A stretch of DNA of 64,000 bases from Antarctobacter heliothermus (GTDB taxonomy: Bacteria > Pseudomonadota > Alphaproteobacteria > Rhodobacterales > Rhodobacteraceae). The notes below the pieces were generated by a model. That model worked only from the letters and a program-made list of their open reading frames with translations. It had not been told where the DNA came from and ran no database searches. Below, in pieces: positions 50,079 through 59,675 of this stretch. Numbering within the stretch: the first letter of the stretch is position 1; every line of letters begins with the position of its first letter. A program made the position numbers and the translations under genes. The stretch is taken from NCBI RefSeq assembly GCF_002237555.1, contig NZ_CP022540.1, positions 310,001 through 374,000 on the forward strand. Reading direction: 5' to 3'.

Positions 50079-50423
50079 ATGACACGCATTTTGGCCCTCG
50101 CCGCCGCCATCCTTCTGGCCGTTGCCGCCCCGCAGGTTCAGGCCGGGGACTGTACCGGCTGGGTTGTGGGCGTGCGCCCGATCAACCAATACAACCACTA
50201 TTCCGGCAATGGCTTCCTTGCGGTCCGCACCGGCCCCAGTTCCAACAGCCAGCAAATCGGAGAGCTGTATCTGGGCGATGAGATCTCTGTCTGGAACCGC
50301 TCGGGCAATTGGTATCGCGTGCAATGCATGACGGGGCGCTGTCAGAACCCGCTGTGGGGCGCGGCCAATCCCAACGGCTGGGTCTACGGCAAGTACCTCA
50401 ATATCGGCGGCGTCTGCCCGTAG
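50079..50423 (+). CDS. Exported single-SH3-domain protein, paralogue of the cassette protein at 14714
   Basis: A 114-residue protein with a signal peptide (ILALAAAILLAVAAPQVQA). The mature part is one bacterial SH3 domain: NGFLAVRTGPSSNSQQIGEL, YLGDEISVWNRSGNWYRVQC, GRCQNPLWG and GWVYGKYLNI. The same pattern (GFLNIRSQASTRGRI, YLGDTVQVLNQSGNWAQIRC, GQCKNPFRG, GWASKKYLSI) closes the protease-like protein at 14714-16615, with matching Cys. Such domains bind peptidoglycan or metal-held peptides. AAGGGAGAGA precedes ATG 50079. Confidence 0.8.
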   Translation: MTRILALAAAILLAVAAPQVQAGDCTGWVVGVRPINQYNHYSGNGFLAVRTGPSSNSQQIGELYLGDEISVWNRSGNWYRVQCMTGRCQNPLWGAANPNGWVYGKYLNIGGVCP

Positions 50424-50437
50424 AGCGTTTTCCGTTT

Positions 50438-50467
50438 GCGCCGCCCGGCCCGGCAGCGGGGCGGCGC
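50438..50467. terminator. GC-rich hairpin between convergent genes
   Basis: Arms GCGCCGCCC (50438-50446) and GGGCGGCGC (50459-50467) form a perfect 9-bp stem with a 12-nt loop, between the SH3 gene and the sulfotransferase gene. No T run follows on either strand. Confidence 0.5.
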
Positions 50468-50474
50468 GAATCGG

Positions 50475-51122
50475 TCAAAACACATAGCCAAACCGCGCAA
50501 TATCCTCGGCGCAGACATCGGCAACCACCTCCCGCGTTGTCCGGTCATAGCTGGCACGATAGTCCGCCACCCGGTCAGAGCGGTTCTCATGCGGCATATC
50601 CGGCGTAAACCCAAGATGCCGGGCCAACGGCCCCATGTCCTGATCAAGGTGTTCCAGCCGCAGGAAATGCCCATGCTCATGGCCGCGCGCATCCCGCATG
50701 TAGCGTGCACTGGGCCACGCCCGCAATGTCGCCTGCGTGTGATCATGCCGCACAAATCCGGCGAAATCATGCGCCTGTGCGTGGCCAACAGCCGGATGAT
50801 CAAACGCCTGCGCGCGCAGCCAATGGTAATAGCTGACCATCCGGTCCCACGGGTTGCGCACAAGGCAAAAGCAGAACATCGCGCCGATTTCCTCGGGGCT
50901 CAGCGCCCCGTCCAGATCCGCCAATGTCGAATGTTTCCAGATCCGCCCGCGCGCTGTCTCGGCCAGCTTGGTGGCGCGCGCCTTGCGGCGCTTTGCCTTG
51001 GGGGTGTCGCCGATCAGGATGTCGTCGCGATGCGCCCGCGCCTCCAGCGCCAGCGCCATCGAGGTGCCGCCGGTCTTGGGGATATGCACAAAGATGAACC
51101 GACGTCCGGGGGATAGGATCAT
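50475..51122 (-). CDS. Sulfotransferase-family protein
   Basis: A 215-residue protein. The 5'-phosphosulfate loop is FIFVHIPKTGGTSMALAL (residues about 9-26) and the 3'-phosphate loop is FCLVRNPWDRMVSYYHWLRA, both from the sulfotransferase family 2 group that uses PAPS to sulfate sugars or other acceptors. The C-terminus has HFLRLEHLDQDM and FTPDMPHENRS. ATG 51122 begins MILSPGRRF. Acceptor unknown. Confidence 0.82.
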   Translation of the reverse strand: MILSPGRRFIFVHIPKTGGTSMALALEARAHRDDILIGDTPKAKRRKARATKLAETARGRIWKHSTLADLDGALSPEEIGAMFCFCLVRNPWDRMVSYYHWLRAQAFDHPAVGHAQAHDFAGFVRHDHTQATLRAWPSARYMRDARGHEHGHFLRLEHLDQDMGPLARHLGFTPDMPHENRSDRVADYRASYDRTTREVVADVCAEDIARFGYVF

Positions 51123-51230
51123 GGCATTAGGTTTGCGACGGGATGCCGCGAAATGAAACCCTCTTGCGGGGCTTTTCTTGCGCAACACTCTTGCGCATAG
51201 TCGCGGCACAAAGCGGAAATGGAGGACTTC

Positions 51231-52859
51231 ATGGGCTGGCTGGCAGATGAAACCGGACTGGGCAAAACGACAGCGAATTACACGCCCCTGACACCCCTCA
51301 GCTTTCTGCGACGCGCCGCCGGGATCTGGCCCGATCAGCTGGCCGTGGTCTATGGCCCGCACCGCAAGACCTACGCCCAGTACATCGAACGGGTGACACG
51401 CCTTGCCTCGGCCCTCGCCCGCGCTGGCGTCATGCCCGGCGACGTGGTCGCGACGATCCTGCCAAACATCCCCGCCCATGCAGAGGCGCATTTCGCCGTG
51501 CCCGCCTGCGGCGCGATCCTGAACGCGATCAACACCCGTCTGGACGTGACCACCGTGGCCTACATCCTCGACCACGGCGGTGCCAAGGCTGTCCTCTGTG
51601 ACCCGCAATTCCTGCCCGTGCTGGCAGAGGCGCTGGACCTGATGGAGGGCGAACCGCCGATGATCGTCGAGGTCGCCGATGATCACGCCGGGGTCCACGC
51701 CCACGGCCACTACCCCGAATACGAGGCGTTCCTTGAAACCGGCGATCCCGATTTCGACTGGATCATGCCAGAGGATGAATGGGAAAGCATCGCGCTCAAC
51801 TACACCTCCGGCACCACCGGGCGGCCCAAAGGCGTCGTCTATCACCACCGGGGGGCCTATCTGAACGCGATGGGCCAGATCGTCAGCTGGCGCATGACGT
51901 TGCACCCCAAGTATCTGACCATCGTGCCGCTGTTTCACTGCAACGGCTGGTGCCACACTTGGATGATGCCCGCGCTGGGCGGCACCGTGATCTGCTGCCG
52001 CGACATCACCGCCCCCGCCATCTTTGACGCCATCGCAGATGAGGGAGCGACCCACTTTGGCGGCGCGCCCATCGTGCTCAACATGCTGGTGAACGCCCCC
52101 GCCGACCAGAAACGCGAGTTCGACCATGTGGTCGAGGTCTTCACCGCAGGCGCCCCCCCCGCCCCCGCAACACTGGCGAAAATCGAACCGATGGGATTCA
52201 ATGTGACCCAGGTCTACGGCCTGACAGAGGTCTACGGCCCCGCCACCGAATGCACATGGAAACCCGAATGGGAGCCGCTACAGGGCGAGGACCGCGCCGC
52301 CATCAAAGCCCGCCAAGGGGTCGCCATGCCCTTTATGGAAGAGGTCGCCGTGCATGACGACGAGGGCCACGACATCCCCCGCGACAGCGACACCAAGGGC
52401 GAAATCATGTTCCGCGGCAACGGCGTCATGAAAGGCTACTACAAGAACCCCAAGGCCACGACAGAGGCGTTTGCGCGTGGGTACTTCCACTCTGGCGACA
52501 TCGCGGTGCAGCATCCCGACGGTTACGTCCAGATCGCCGACCGCGCCAAGGACATCATCATCTCTGGCGGCGAGAACATCTCATCGGTTGAGGTCGAAAG
52601 CTGCCTGATGGGCCACGATGCGGTGCTGCTGTGCGCCGTGGTCGCCAAACCGGACGAGAAATGGGGGGAAGTGCCGTGCGCCTTTGTCGAACTCAAGGAC
52701 GGGCATGAGGCAACAGAGGCCGAAATGATCGCCTTTGCCCGAAACAAACTTGCCGGGTTCAAGACCCCCAAAAAGGTGGTGTTTCAGGAATTGCCCAAAA
52801 CCTCGACCGGCAAGATCCAGAAATTCGCCCTCAGAGAACAGGCTAAGCACCTGACATAG
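51231..52859 (+). CDS. Acyl-CoA synthetase (AMP-forming, short/medium-chain type)
   Basis: A 542-residue ANL-superfamily ligase. The P-loop is NYTSGTTGRPKGVVYHHRG, the A5 motif is QVYGLTEVYGPATECTW, the A8 hinge is FHSGDIAVQHPDGYVQIADR, and the catalytic Lys is in KTSTGKIQKFALR. The start ETGLGKTTANYTPLTPLSFL places it with the group that activates short to medium or branched fatty acids. Methylthiopropionate is used by some relatives, but this is not clearly DmdB. GGAGG at 51221-51225 selects ATG 51231. Confidence 0.88.
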   Translation: MGWLADETGLGKTTANYTPLTPLSFLRRAAGIWPDQLAVVYGPHRKTYAQYIERVTRLASALARAGVMPGDVVATILPNIPAHAEAHFAVPACGAILNAINTRLDVTTVAYILDHGGAKAVLCDPQFLPVLAEALDLMEGEPPMIVEVADDHAGVHAHGHYPEYEAFLETGDPDFDWIMPEDEWESIALNYTSGTTGRPKGVVYHHRGAYLNAMGQIVSWRMTLHPKYLTIVPLFHCNGWCHTWMMPALGGTVICCRDITAPAIFDAIADEGATHFGGAPIVLNMLVNAPADQKREFDHVVEVFTAGAPPAPATLAKIEPMGFNVTQVYGLTEVYGPATECTWKPEWEPLQGEDRAAIKARQGVAMPFMEEVAVHDDEGHDIPRDSDTKGEIMFRGNGVMKGYYKNPKATTEAFARGYFHSGDIAVQHPDGYVQIADRAKDIIISGGENISSVEVESCLMGHDAVLLCAVVAKPDEKWGEVPCAFVELKDGHEATEAEMIAFARNKLAGFKTPKKVVFQELPKTSTGKIQKFALREQAKHLT

Positions 52860-53038
52860 CGCTGCTGCCCATGCGCTGTTCGAAAGCGAGACGTACACCG
52901 CCTTGATCCCGGTCCGCGACCGCGCGTTCAGCACCGACAGCGTCAGCATCGTCAGCTAGGTCCACTTATCTGCGGTCGATTGCCCCGCCTTGCCCCGCGT
53001 GATAACTTTGCCAAAATGCGAGGCAGAGCAGCCCCCCG

Positions 53039-54055
53039 ATGACCGCCCTGAAACAGTTTGCACGTCTCGAAGCGACCGGCCTCTGGCGGGCCTCGCCAGA
53101 GGAACAGCGCCGAGAGGTGATCGTGTCGCTGGGCGACGCCACACTGACCCTGTCCGACATCAACGGCACCGCCTTGGCGCACTGGTCTCTGGGAGCGATC
53201 AACCGCGCCAACGGCAAGGATATTCCCGCCATCTACCACCCCGACAACGCGCCGGGTGAGACGCTGGAACTGGCCGGTTCGGAAACCCAGATGATCGAGG
53301 GTGTGGACCAGCTGTTGCGCGCGATAGAGCGCCGCCGCCCACGCCCGGGCAAACTGCGGTTTCTGCTAACCGGAGGACTGTTTGCGGCGCTGGTAGCGGG
53401 GGCGGTCTTTTGGCTGCCCGGCGCGCTGGAACGCTATGCGGTAAACGTTGTGCCGCCGGTCAAACGGGCCGAAATCGGCGGCCAATTGTTGCGTCACATC
53501 GAGAGAGTTTCTGGCAAACCCTGTACAACGCGCGATGCGCGCGGGCCGCTGGACAGGTTTTCTGCCCGACTGTTGGATCGCGGGCGTGTTGTGGTGCTGT
53601 CCGGCGGCGCACGGCGCAGCGCGCATCTACCGGGCCGGATCATCCTGCTCAGCCGCACCATTGTCGAGGATTACGAAGACCCCGATGTGGCCGCGGGGTT
53701 TGTGTTGTCGGAAACCGTCCGTGCCGCGCAAACCGATCCGCTGGCTGCGCTGCTCGATCACGCCGGGCTGGTGGCCAGCCTGCGGCTGCTGACCACCGGC
53801 ACACTGCCGGACTCGGCGTTGGCGGCCTACGCCGAACATCTGATGGCGATAGAGCCAGAGCTGCCCGCGCCGGACGCGCTGATCGCCGCCTTTGCGCGGG
53901 CCGAAATCCGCAGCACGCCCTTTGCCTATGCGCTGGACATCACCGGCGAACGCACACTGGCCCTGATAGAGGCAGACCCGCGCAGCGGTCAGGACAGCCG
54001 ACAAGTCCTCAGCGATGCGGATTGGGTGCGCCTGCAAGGGATTTGCGGCGGATAG
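53039..54055 (+). CDS. Hypothetical membrane-anchored protein
   Basis: A 338-residue protein with one hydrophobic segment (FLLTGGLFAALVAGAVFWLP, about residues 108-127). The N-terminal 100 residues look like a small cytoplasmic beta-rich domain (REVIVSLGDATLTLSDINGT). The larger C-terminal part is outside. It has a pattern recalling M48-type peptidases (LPGRIILLSRTIVEDYEDPD, VAAGFVLSETVRAAQTDPLA), but the zinc motif HExxH is absent. No firm family. It ends at a shared terminator. Confidence 0.65.
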   Translation: MTALKQFARLEATGLWRASPEEQRREVIVSLGDATLTLSDINGTALAHWSLGAINRANGKDIPAIYHPDNAPGETLELAGSETQMIEGVDQLLRAIERRRPRPGKLRFLLTGGLFAALVAGAVFWLPGALERYAVNVVPPVKRAEIGGQLLRHIERVSGKPCTTRDARGPLDRFSARLLDRGRVVVLSGGARRSAHLPGRIILLSRTIVEDYEDPDVAAGFVLSETVRAAQTDPLAALLDHAGLVASLRLLTTGTLPDSALAAYAEHLMAIEPELPAPDALIAAFARAEIRSTPFAYALDITGERTLALIEADPRSGQDSRQVLSDADWVRLQGICGG

Positions 54056-54094
54056 AAAAACCGCCCGCACGCGGGGCGTACGGGCGGTTCTATC
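54051..54094. terminator. Bidirectional terminator between convergent genes
   Basis: CCGCCCG (54061-54067) and CGGGCGG (54081-54087) form the stem, extended by flanking GATAG/CTATC. Five A at 54056-54060 give a T tract for the minus-strand SPOR gene. For the plus-strand gene it overlaps the stop codon region. Confidence 0.8.
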
Positions 54095-54108
54095 GAACGG
54101 GTTTTCGT

Positions 54109-55341
54109 TTAGCGGATATAGGCCTGTGTGTAGCCGGTGCTGTGCACCCGGCGCAGCGCGGTCTGCAACTGATCATAAGATGCATATGGACCAACCCGCA
54201 GCAGCGACAGGTTCTTGTGGCTGCCCATGCGGACCGTCAGTCCGGAGGATTGCAGGCGATGCGCGGCAGCGCGCGCTTTGTCGGCAGTGGTAAAGGCGCC
54301 GATCTCGATCCAGCGCCCGGTCTTGACCTTGGGCTCACTTGCCGCCTTGGGGGCGGAACTGCGGGTGGTCACAACCGGCGTCAAAGGCAACGGCGATGTG
54401 GTCCGGCCTACAACCACCGGCGGTTTGACCTCATGCCTGCGCGCCTGCGTGACCAGCTTGCGCGGCACGGTATTGGTCCAGATCTCTTGGGTGTCCTGAT
54501 GCCCCTTCACGGTCTGCCAGGCGCGGTAGGAATTCAGCCGGTCATCTTCCCACGCCGGGCTATAGCCTTCGGGCACATAGGCCACCTGCGGGTCATGCTG
54601 TTCCAGCACATGTTTCGGCACGATGCGCGTCTCAGGCGGCAGCGTCAGGCTGCTGCCTTCCCAGCTGTTCTTGTTGTAATAGACGTTCTTGCCCGGCGCG
54701 GGCGCCTCGCCCCGGCGGACGATGGTCACATGCGGCGCAGTCTGCGGACCACAGCTTGCGCGCAGTTTCATCCCGTTCACAACGCGGAACGTCTCACCGT
54801 TGACGCAGGGGTATTTGCCCTGCACCACCGTCTTGGGCACCACCTTGACCGGGGCCTTTGCCACCGGGGCGGCGGCGGGCACACGGCGCACCACACGCGG
54901 CGGCTGGGCGGCCACGGGTTTGGCGGCGCGCACCACGGTGCGTCTGACCACCTTGGGCGCGGGAGCGGTGGTTGTCGCCTGAACCCGCGCCGGGGCCGGG
55001 GTCGCGGCCTTGACCGGCGGCGTGGCGATGATCTGCACCGGCTTGGTTGCGGTCGGCACAGGTGCGGCGGGTGCCGCAGCGGTCCTGCCACCAAAGGTCG
55101 GCGTTTGACCGCAGATCTGCTGGCGCTGGCGCGACACGCGCGGCACCCATGTCACCGCCCCGTCAAAGCCGGCCCGCACATAGACGCAGCCCCGGTTGTC
55201 GACGAATTGGCTGCCCGTGTACGAGGTCGGCGGAAAGTTCACCGGAACGTCCCGAGACGCGGATTGCGCATGCAGCGGTAGAGAAGAAATTCCGAATCCG
55301 GAAATTAGCAGCGCGATAAAAGAGAACGATTTCAAGGTCAT
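54109..55341 (-). CDS. Exported SPOR-domain protein
   Basis: A 410-residue protein. After a signal peptide (FIALLISGFGISSLPLHA) there is a Cys-containing N-terminal region (QFVDNRGCVYVRAGFDGAVT), then a long Ala/Pro/Val/Lys-rich linker of low complexity (about residues 85-175), a second globular part (YPCVNGETFRVVNGMKL), and a C-terminal SPOR domain (WIEIGAFTTADKARAAAHRL, SLLRVGPYASYDQLQTALRR). SPOR domains bind denuded glycan at division sites. ATG 55341 is preferred to the ATG 12 nt upstream. Confidence 0.85.
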   Translation of the reverse strand: MTLKSFSFIALLISGFGISSLPLHAQSASRDVPVNFPPTSYTGSQFVDNRGCVYVRAGFDGAVTWVPRVSRQRQQICGQTPTFGGRTAAAPAAPVPTATKPVQIIATPPVKAATPAPARVQATTTAPAPKVVRRTVVRAAKPVAAQPPRVVRRVPAAAPVAKAPVKVVPKTVVQGKYPCVNGETFRVVNGMKLRASCGPQTAPHVTIVRRGEAPAPGKNVYYNKNSWEGSSLTLPPETRIVPKHVLEQHDPQVAYVPEGYSPAWEDDRLNSYRAWQTVKGHQDTQEIWTNTVPRKLVTQARRHEVKPPVVVGRTTSPLPLTPVVTTRSSAPKAASEPKVKTGRWIEIGAFTTADKARAAAHRLQSSGLTVRMGSHKNLSLLRVGPYASYDQLQTALRRVHSTGYTQAYIR

Positions 55342-55484
55342 GTCTGCCCCCACAGATTTGACCTATAGAATACCCCTTTGGAAACCATCCTGTAAAGCCT
55401 TGAAATTGTTAATGGCTTTGGGATGTCCACAGGCGGGATTGCGGAAAATTCGCCGATATGCCTGTGATTGTCACGGACCGCGAA

Positions 55485-55512
55485 ACACGCGCGCTATGAC
55501 TAGCGCGCGTGT
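55485..55512 (-). terminator. Perfect hairpin after upp
   Basis: Arms ACACGCGCGCTA (55485-55496) and TAGCGCGCGTGT (55501-55512) pair without mismatch around a 4-nt loop. On the minus strand it lies 14 nt past the upp stop and is followed by TTT. It ends the cdd-deoA-deoB-add-upp operon. Confidence 0.8.
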
Positions 55513-55526
55513 CGCGGCCCGCCGCA

Positions 55527-56159
55527 TCATTTGGTGCCGAACATCCGGTCGCCTGCATCGCCCAGCCCCGGAACGATGTACCCTCTGTCGTCCAACCGCT
55601 GGTCCAGCGACGCGGTGATGACCGGAACGTCCGGATGCGCCTCTGCCATCCGCGCGACGCCCTCAGGCGCGGCCAGCAGGCACAGAAACCGGATGTCCTT
55701 GGCGCCAGAGGCCTTGACCAGATCAATTGCGGCGGCCGACGAATTGCCCGTCGCCAGCATCGGGTCCACCACGATGGTCAGGCGGTCGCCCATCTGTTCC
55801 GGCAGTTTGTTGTAATACTGAACCGGCTTCAGCGTCGCCTCATCCCGGTACAGCCCGATAAAACCGACCCGCGCCGCCGGGATCAGCTCCAGAATGCCAT
55901 CCATCAGCCCGTTGCCCGCCCGCAGGATCGACACCAGCGCCAGCTTTTTGCCCTCGATCACCGGGGCGTCCATCTCACACAAGGGCGTTTCGATCCGCTT
56001 GGTGGTCATCTGCATCTCGCGCGTGACCTCATAGGCCAGCAGCAGGCTGATTTCCCGCAGCAGCCGTCGGAAGCTGGCGGTCGAGGTGTCTTTTTCCCGC
56101 ATCAGGGTCAGCTTGTGCTGGACTAGGGGGTGATCGACGACGGTGAGGTGCTTGCTCAT
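55527..56159 (-). CDS. upp: Uracil phosphoribosyltransferase
   Basis: A 210-residue enzyme that makes UMP from uracil and PRPP. The PRPP loop is [16 protein letters not shown], and the uracil-binding C-terminus has [19 protein letters not shown]. The N-terminal [20 protein letters not shown] is typical of Upp. Its start overlaps the end of add by 4 nt. It completes pyrimidine salvage after deoA frees the base. Confidence 0.96.
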   Translation of the reverse strand: MSKHLTVVDHPLVQHKLTLMREKDTSTASFRRLLREISLLLAYEVTREMQMTTKRIETPLCEMDAPVIEGKKLALVSILRAGNGLMDGILELIPAARVGFIGLYRDEATLKPVQYYNKLPEQMGDRLTIVVDPMLATGNSSAAAIDLVKASGAKDIRFLCLLAAPEGVARMAEAHPDVPVITASLDQRLDDRGYIVPGLGDAGDRMFGTK

Positions 56160-57184
56160 GCGCTGGGCTCCAGTTTCTTCAGGACCGCTTCACGCGTGGC
56201 CGCATCGCAGAATGCAGCGTCGAGGGCGGTGCGGTTGATCATTGCGAACACCTCTTCGTCCCATCGATGCGCCTTGGCAAGGCCAAGGTACTCATCCTTC
56301 ATGGTGGTGTGAAAGAACGGTGGGTCATCTGTGGACACCGTCACCCCGACGCCTCGCTCGCGAAGCCGCTCAATCGGGTGCTCTTTCAACGACGGAAAGA
56401 CCCCCAGAAAGACGTTGGAACCGGGGCAGACCTCCAGCGTGATCTCGCGCTCGATCAGCATGTCGACCACCGCCAGATCGCCAATGGCGCGGACCCCGTG
56501 GCCGATGCGTTCAACACCCAGATCCTCAACCGCCTCGCGCACCTCACTCGGCCCCTGCCATTCGCCCGCATGGCTGGTCAGCCGCAGACCGGCCTCGCGC
56601 GCCATGTCGAAACTATAGGCAAAGTCGCGCTGTCGGCCCTGTTTTTCATCGCCGCCCATGCCCAGCCCGACAATCCAGTCGCCCGCGGTCTCTGCCGCGC
56701 AGCGCGCCGCCCGCTTGGCCTTTTCCGGGCCAAAATGACGGATCGGCGTGACGATGCCGCGCAGGGTGATGCCCATGTCGCGCTCTGCCGCATCCGCCGC
56801 CTCACGGATCGCGTGCAGGTATTCGCGCCACGCCGTCACATCGCCGCCGCCGCAGAAATCCGGGCTCAGGAAGGTCTCACAATAAACCACCCCGTTGCGC
56901 GCGCTTTCCTCCAGCAACGCTGTACAAAGCCGCGCGAAATCCTCGGGCGTCTTCAGAACCGATGTCGCCGCCTCATAAACCTCAAGAAAGTGCCAGAAAT
57001 CGCGATACGCGTATGAACCGTCCTCGTTGAAGATCCCGCTGATATCGACCTTCTTTTCCTTCGCCAGCCCCCGGATAAAGGCAGGCGGTGCCGCGCCTTC
57101 GAAATGCAGATGCAATTCGATCTTGGGCAGGTTCGCGATGCGGTGCAGTTCGTCTTCGTCGGTGATGGGGTCGCGGTCAATCAC
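56156..57184 (-). CDS. add: Adenosine deaminase
   Basis: A 342-residue metal-dependent deaminase converting adenosine to inosine. Zinc ligands and catalytic residues appear as [10 protein letters not shown] (HxH), [10 protein letters not shown] (His and Glu), RIGHGVRAI and [11 protein letters not shown] (Asp pair). It overlaps deoB by 4 nt upstream and upp by 4 nt downstream. Inosine would need a purine phosphorylase, which is not in this cluster. Confidence 0.94.
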   Translation of the reverse strand: MIDRDPITDEDELHRIANLPKIELHLHFEGAAPPAFIRGLAKEKKVDISGIFNEDGSYAYRDFWHFLEVYEAATSVLKTPEDFARLCTALLEESARNGVVYCETFLSPDFCGGGDVTAWREYLHAIREAADAAERDMGITLRGIVTPIRHFGPEKAKRAARCAAETAGDWIVGLGMGGDEKQGRQRDFAYSFDMAREAGLRLTSHAGEWQGPSEVREAVEDLGVERIGHGVRAIGDLAVVDMLIEREITLEVCPGSNVFLGVFPSLKEHPIERLRERGVGVTVSTDDPPFFHTTMKDEYLGLAKAHRWDEEVFAMINRTALDAAFCDAATREAVLKKLEPSA

Positions 57185-58383
57185 AGGAAACTCCTTCCGG
57201 GGCCGTGCGATTGCACGCCAAGATGTGCAGCAATAGTGGCGGCGACATCGGCAAATCCGATCTGCCCCACCGTCCCCTCACCGCAGCCAGCCACCACAAC
57301 TGGCACCCGTTCGCGGGTGTGGTCGGTGCCGATCCATGTCGGGTCATTGCCGTGGTCCGCGGTGATCAGCAACATGTCGTCCGGACGCAGACGCGCCAAC
57401 AGCCCCGCCAGTTGCGCGTCGAACCATTCCAGATGCCGCGCATAGCCCGACACGTTGCGGCGGTGGCCATACAGGCTGTCGAACTCGACGAAATTGGCAA
57501 AGGTCAGGCTGCCGTCCTCGGCCTCGTCGATCAGGTCCGACAGGTGGCCCATCAGGTTGGCGTCATCGCCTTTGCGCACCTCGTCGATGCCGGTCATGGT
57601 AAAGATGTCGCCGATCTTGCCCACTGCATAGACCCGGCGGCCTGCGTCCTGCACCCAGTTGGTCAGCACCGGGTCGGGCGGCGTAATGGCATAGTCATGT
57701 CGGTTGCCGGTGCGGGTGAAGTTGCCCGGCTCGCCCACAAAGGGACGCGCAATCACCCGTCCCACCTTCATCTTGTGCAGGGTGGGGGCCAGCCCCTCAC
57801 ACAGATCCAGCAACCGTTGCAGGCTAAAATGTTCCTCATGCGCGGCGATCTGGAACACGCTGTCGGCAGAGGTGTAGCAGATCGGAAATCCGGTGCGGAT
57901 GTGATCTGCGCCGAATTCTTCCAGCATCACAGTGCCAGAGCCGTGGCAATTGGCCAGCACGCCGCCGACACCGGCAATCCGGCAGACCTCATCTGTCAAA
58001 TCCTTGGGAAAGGCCGGCGTGGTGTCGGGGAAATAATGCCAGTCCCACGGCACCGGCAGACCGGCCAGTTCCCAATGCCCCGACGGCGTGTCCTTGCCCT
58101 TGGACACCTCTGTGGCCGCGCCCCAACGCCCCATCGGCACCGTATCATCTGCGCGCGCCCCGCCCGAGGCCAGATCGGCGGCATGGCACAGGCCCAGCGC
58201 GCTCAGCGTCGGCAGGTGCAACGGGCCGCTGCGCCCCTTCTCTGCCGCGCCCTTGGCGCAGGCGTCAAGGATATGGCCCAGCGTGTCGGCCCCGGTGTCG
58301 GGCACCCCGTCATTGAAAAACGCATCAGCATCCGGCGCACCGCCGATGCCGACCGAATCCATCACAACCAGAAAGGCGCGCAT
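57181..58383 (-). CDS. deoB: Phosphopentomutase
   Basis: A 400-residue enzyme of the alkaline-phosphatase superfamily moving phosphate between C1 and C5 of (deoxy)ribose. The start MRAFLVVMDSVGIGGAPDAD gives first metal ligands; SKGKDTPSGHWELAG holds the phosphorylated Thr region; LLITADHGNDPTWIGTDHTR carries the remaining ligands. It shares one base with the deoA stop (TGATG), so the two are coupled. Confidence 0.95.
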   Translation of the reverse strand: MRAFLVVMDSVGIGGAPDADAFFNDGVPDTGADTLGHILDACAKGAAEKGRSGPLHLPTLSALGLCHAADLASGGARADDTVPMGRWGAATEVSKGKDTPSGHWELAGLPVPWDWHYFPDTTPAFPKDLTDEVCRIAGVGGVLANCHGSGTVMLEEFGADHIRTGFPICYTSADSVFQIAAHEEHFSLQRLLDLCEGLAPTLHKMKVGRVIARPFVGEPGNFTRTGNRHDYAITPPDPVLTNWVQDAGRRVYAVGKIGDIFTMTGIDEVRKGDDANLMGHLSDLIDEAEDGSLTFANFVEFDSLYGHRRNVSGYARHLEWFDAQLAGLLARLRPDDMLLITADHGNDPTWIGTDHTRERVPVVVAGCGEGTVGQIGFADVAATIAAHLGVQSHGPGRSFL

Positions 58384-59675
58384 CAGGTGATCCTCTCCAT
58401 GACCAGCGGCACGGCGTCGGGGGCGCCCTCCCCCAGCGTGATGGACTGCAACACCACCTGCGCAGCGGCGGCGGCCTGTTCCTCACGCGCCGCATGGACC
58501 CGCAGCAGCGGTTGGCCCTTGGCGATCTTGTCGCCCAGCCGCACCACGTCGGAAAAGCCCACCGCCGGGTCCACCACATCGGTCTCAACCCGGCGTCCGC
58601 CGCCCAGATCGACCACCGCCAACCCCAGCGCCTCGCCGTCCATCTGCGTCACCACCCCGTCGCTTGGCGCGGGCACTTCCAGAATCACGGTCGCCTCCGG
58701 CAGGAACCGCCGCCAGTCATCAACAAAAGCCAGCGGCCCGCCCAGCGCATAGACCATCCGACCAAACCGTTCCGCCGCCTCGCCAGAGGAGATGGCCTTG
58801 CGCAGTTTGGCCTCGCCATCGGCGATCCCGGCAGTGGCCAGCAGTTCCGCGCCCAACGCGATGCTCAACTCCAGCAGCGGGCCGCTGTCCTGCCCGGTCA
58901 GAACCGCCATCGAGGATTCAACCTCCAGCGCGTTGCCCAGCGACGACGCCAGCGGCTGCGTCATGTCAGTGACCAGCGCGGTCGTCGGACAGCCTGCCGC
59001 ATTGGCGGTGCTGACCAGCGCCTGCGCCAGCGCGCGCGACTCGGCCCTCGACTTCATAAAGGCGCCCGAGCCGGTCTTGACGTCAAGCACAAGCGACTGC
59101 AGCCCGGCGGCCAGCTTCTTGGACAGGATCGAGGCGGTGATCAGGTCAAGGCTCTCGACCGTGCCGGTCACGTCGCGGATCGCGTACAGCCGCTTGTCCG
59201 CAGGCGCGATATCGGCAGAGGCACTGACGATGGCACAGCCCACATCCCCCACCACCTGCCGCAGCATCGCCTCATCCACCGCCACCGAATAGCCGGGGAT
59301 CGCCTCCAGCTTGTCCAATGTGCCGCCGGTATGGCCCAGCCCCCGGCCAGAGATCATCGGCACATAAACCCCGCAGGCCGCCAACGCCGGTGCCAGCACC
59401 AAAGACGCGCAGTCGCCCACGCCGCCGGTGGAATGTTTGTCCACCACCGGCGCGTCCATGTCCCAATCCAGCACGTGCCCCGAATCCCGCATCGCCAGCG
59501 TCAGTGCCACGCGCCCCGCCTCTGACAACCCGCGCAGACAGACCCCCATGGCAAAGGCCCCGGCCTGTGCCGCGCTCACCGATCCGTCGGCAAGGCCATG
59601 GGCAAACCATGCAAGTTCTCGCGGGGCCGGTTCCTCGCCACGGCGCAACTCGCCGATAATGCCACGCGCATCCAT
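58383..59675 (-). CDS. deoA: Thymidine phosphorylase
   Basis: A 430-residue enzyme splitting thymidine or deoxyuridine to base and deoxyribose-1-phosphate. The glycosyl-transferase 3 signature is VVDKHSTGGVGDCASLVLAP, and MISGRGLGHTGGTLDKLEAI and LVLDVKTGSGAFMKS follow. The C-terminal part (GDKIAKGQPLLRVHAAREEQ) is the pyrimidine phosphorylase lid domain. It starts on the last base of the cdd stop (TGATG). Confidence 0.95.
   Translation of the reverse strand: MDARGIIGELRRGEEPAPRELAWFAHGLADGSVSAAQAGAFAMGVCLRGLSEAGRVALTLAMRDSGHVLDWDMDAPVVDKHSTGGVGDCASLVLAPALAACGVYVPMISGRGLGHTGGTLDKLEAIPGYSVAVDEAMLRQVVGDVGCAIVSASADIAPADKRLYAIRDVTGTVESLDLITASILSKKLAAGLQSLVLDVKTGSGAFMKSRAESRALAQALVSTANAAGCPTTALVTDMTQPLASSLGNALEVESSMAVLTGQDSGPLLELSIALGAELLATAGIADGEAKLRKAISSGEAAERFGRMVYALGGPLAFVDDWRRFLPEATVILEVPAPSDGVVTQMDGEALGLAVVDLGGGRRVETDVVDPAVGFSDVVRLGDKIAKGQPLLRVHAAREEQAAAAAQVVLQSITLGEGAPDAVPLVMERIT

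Noticed and set aside
52855..52959. Short open frame after the acyl-CoA synthetase ending DRAFSTDSVSIVS
   Set aside because: About 34 codons without a start codon or ribosome site. It might be a remnant of a gene end, but nothing supports a family.
53410..55281. Plus-strand open frame of 623 codons covering two genes
   Set aside because: It crosses the end of one gene, a terminator and the whole antisense SPOR gene. The composition is typical of a shadow frame.
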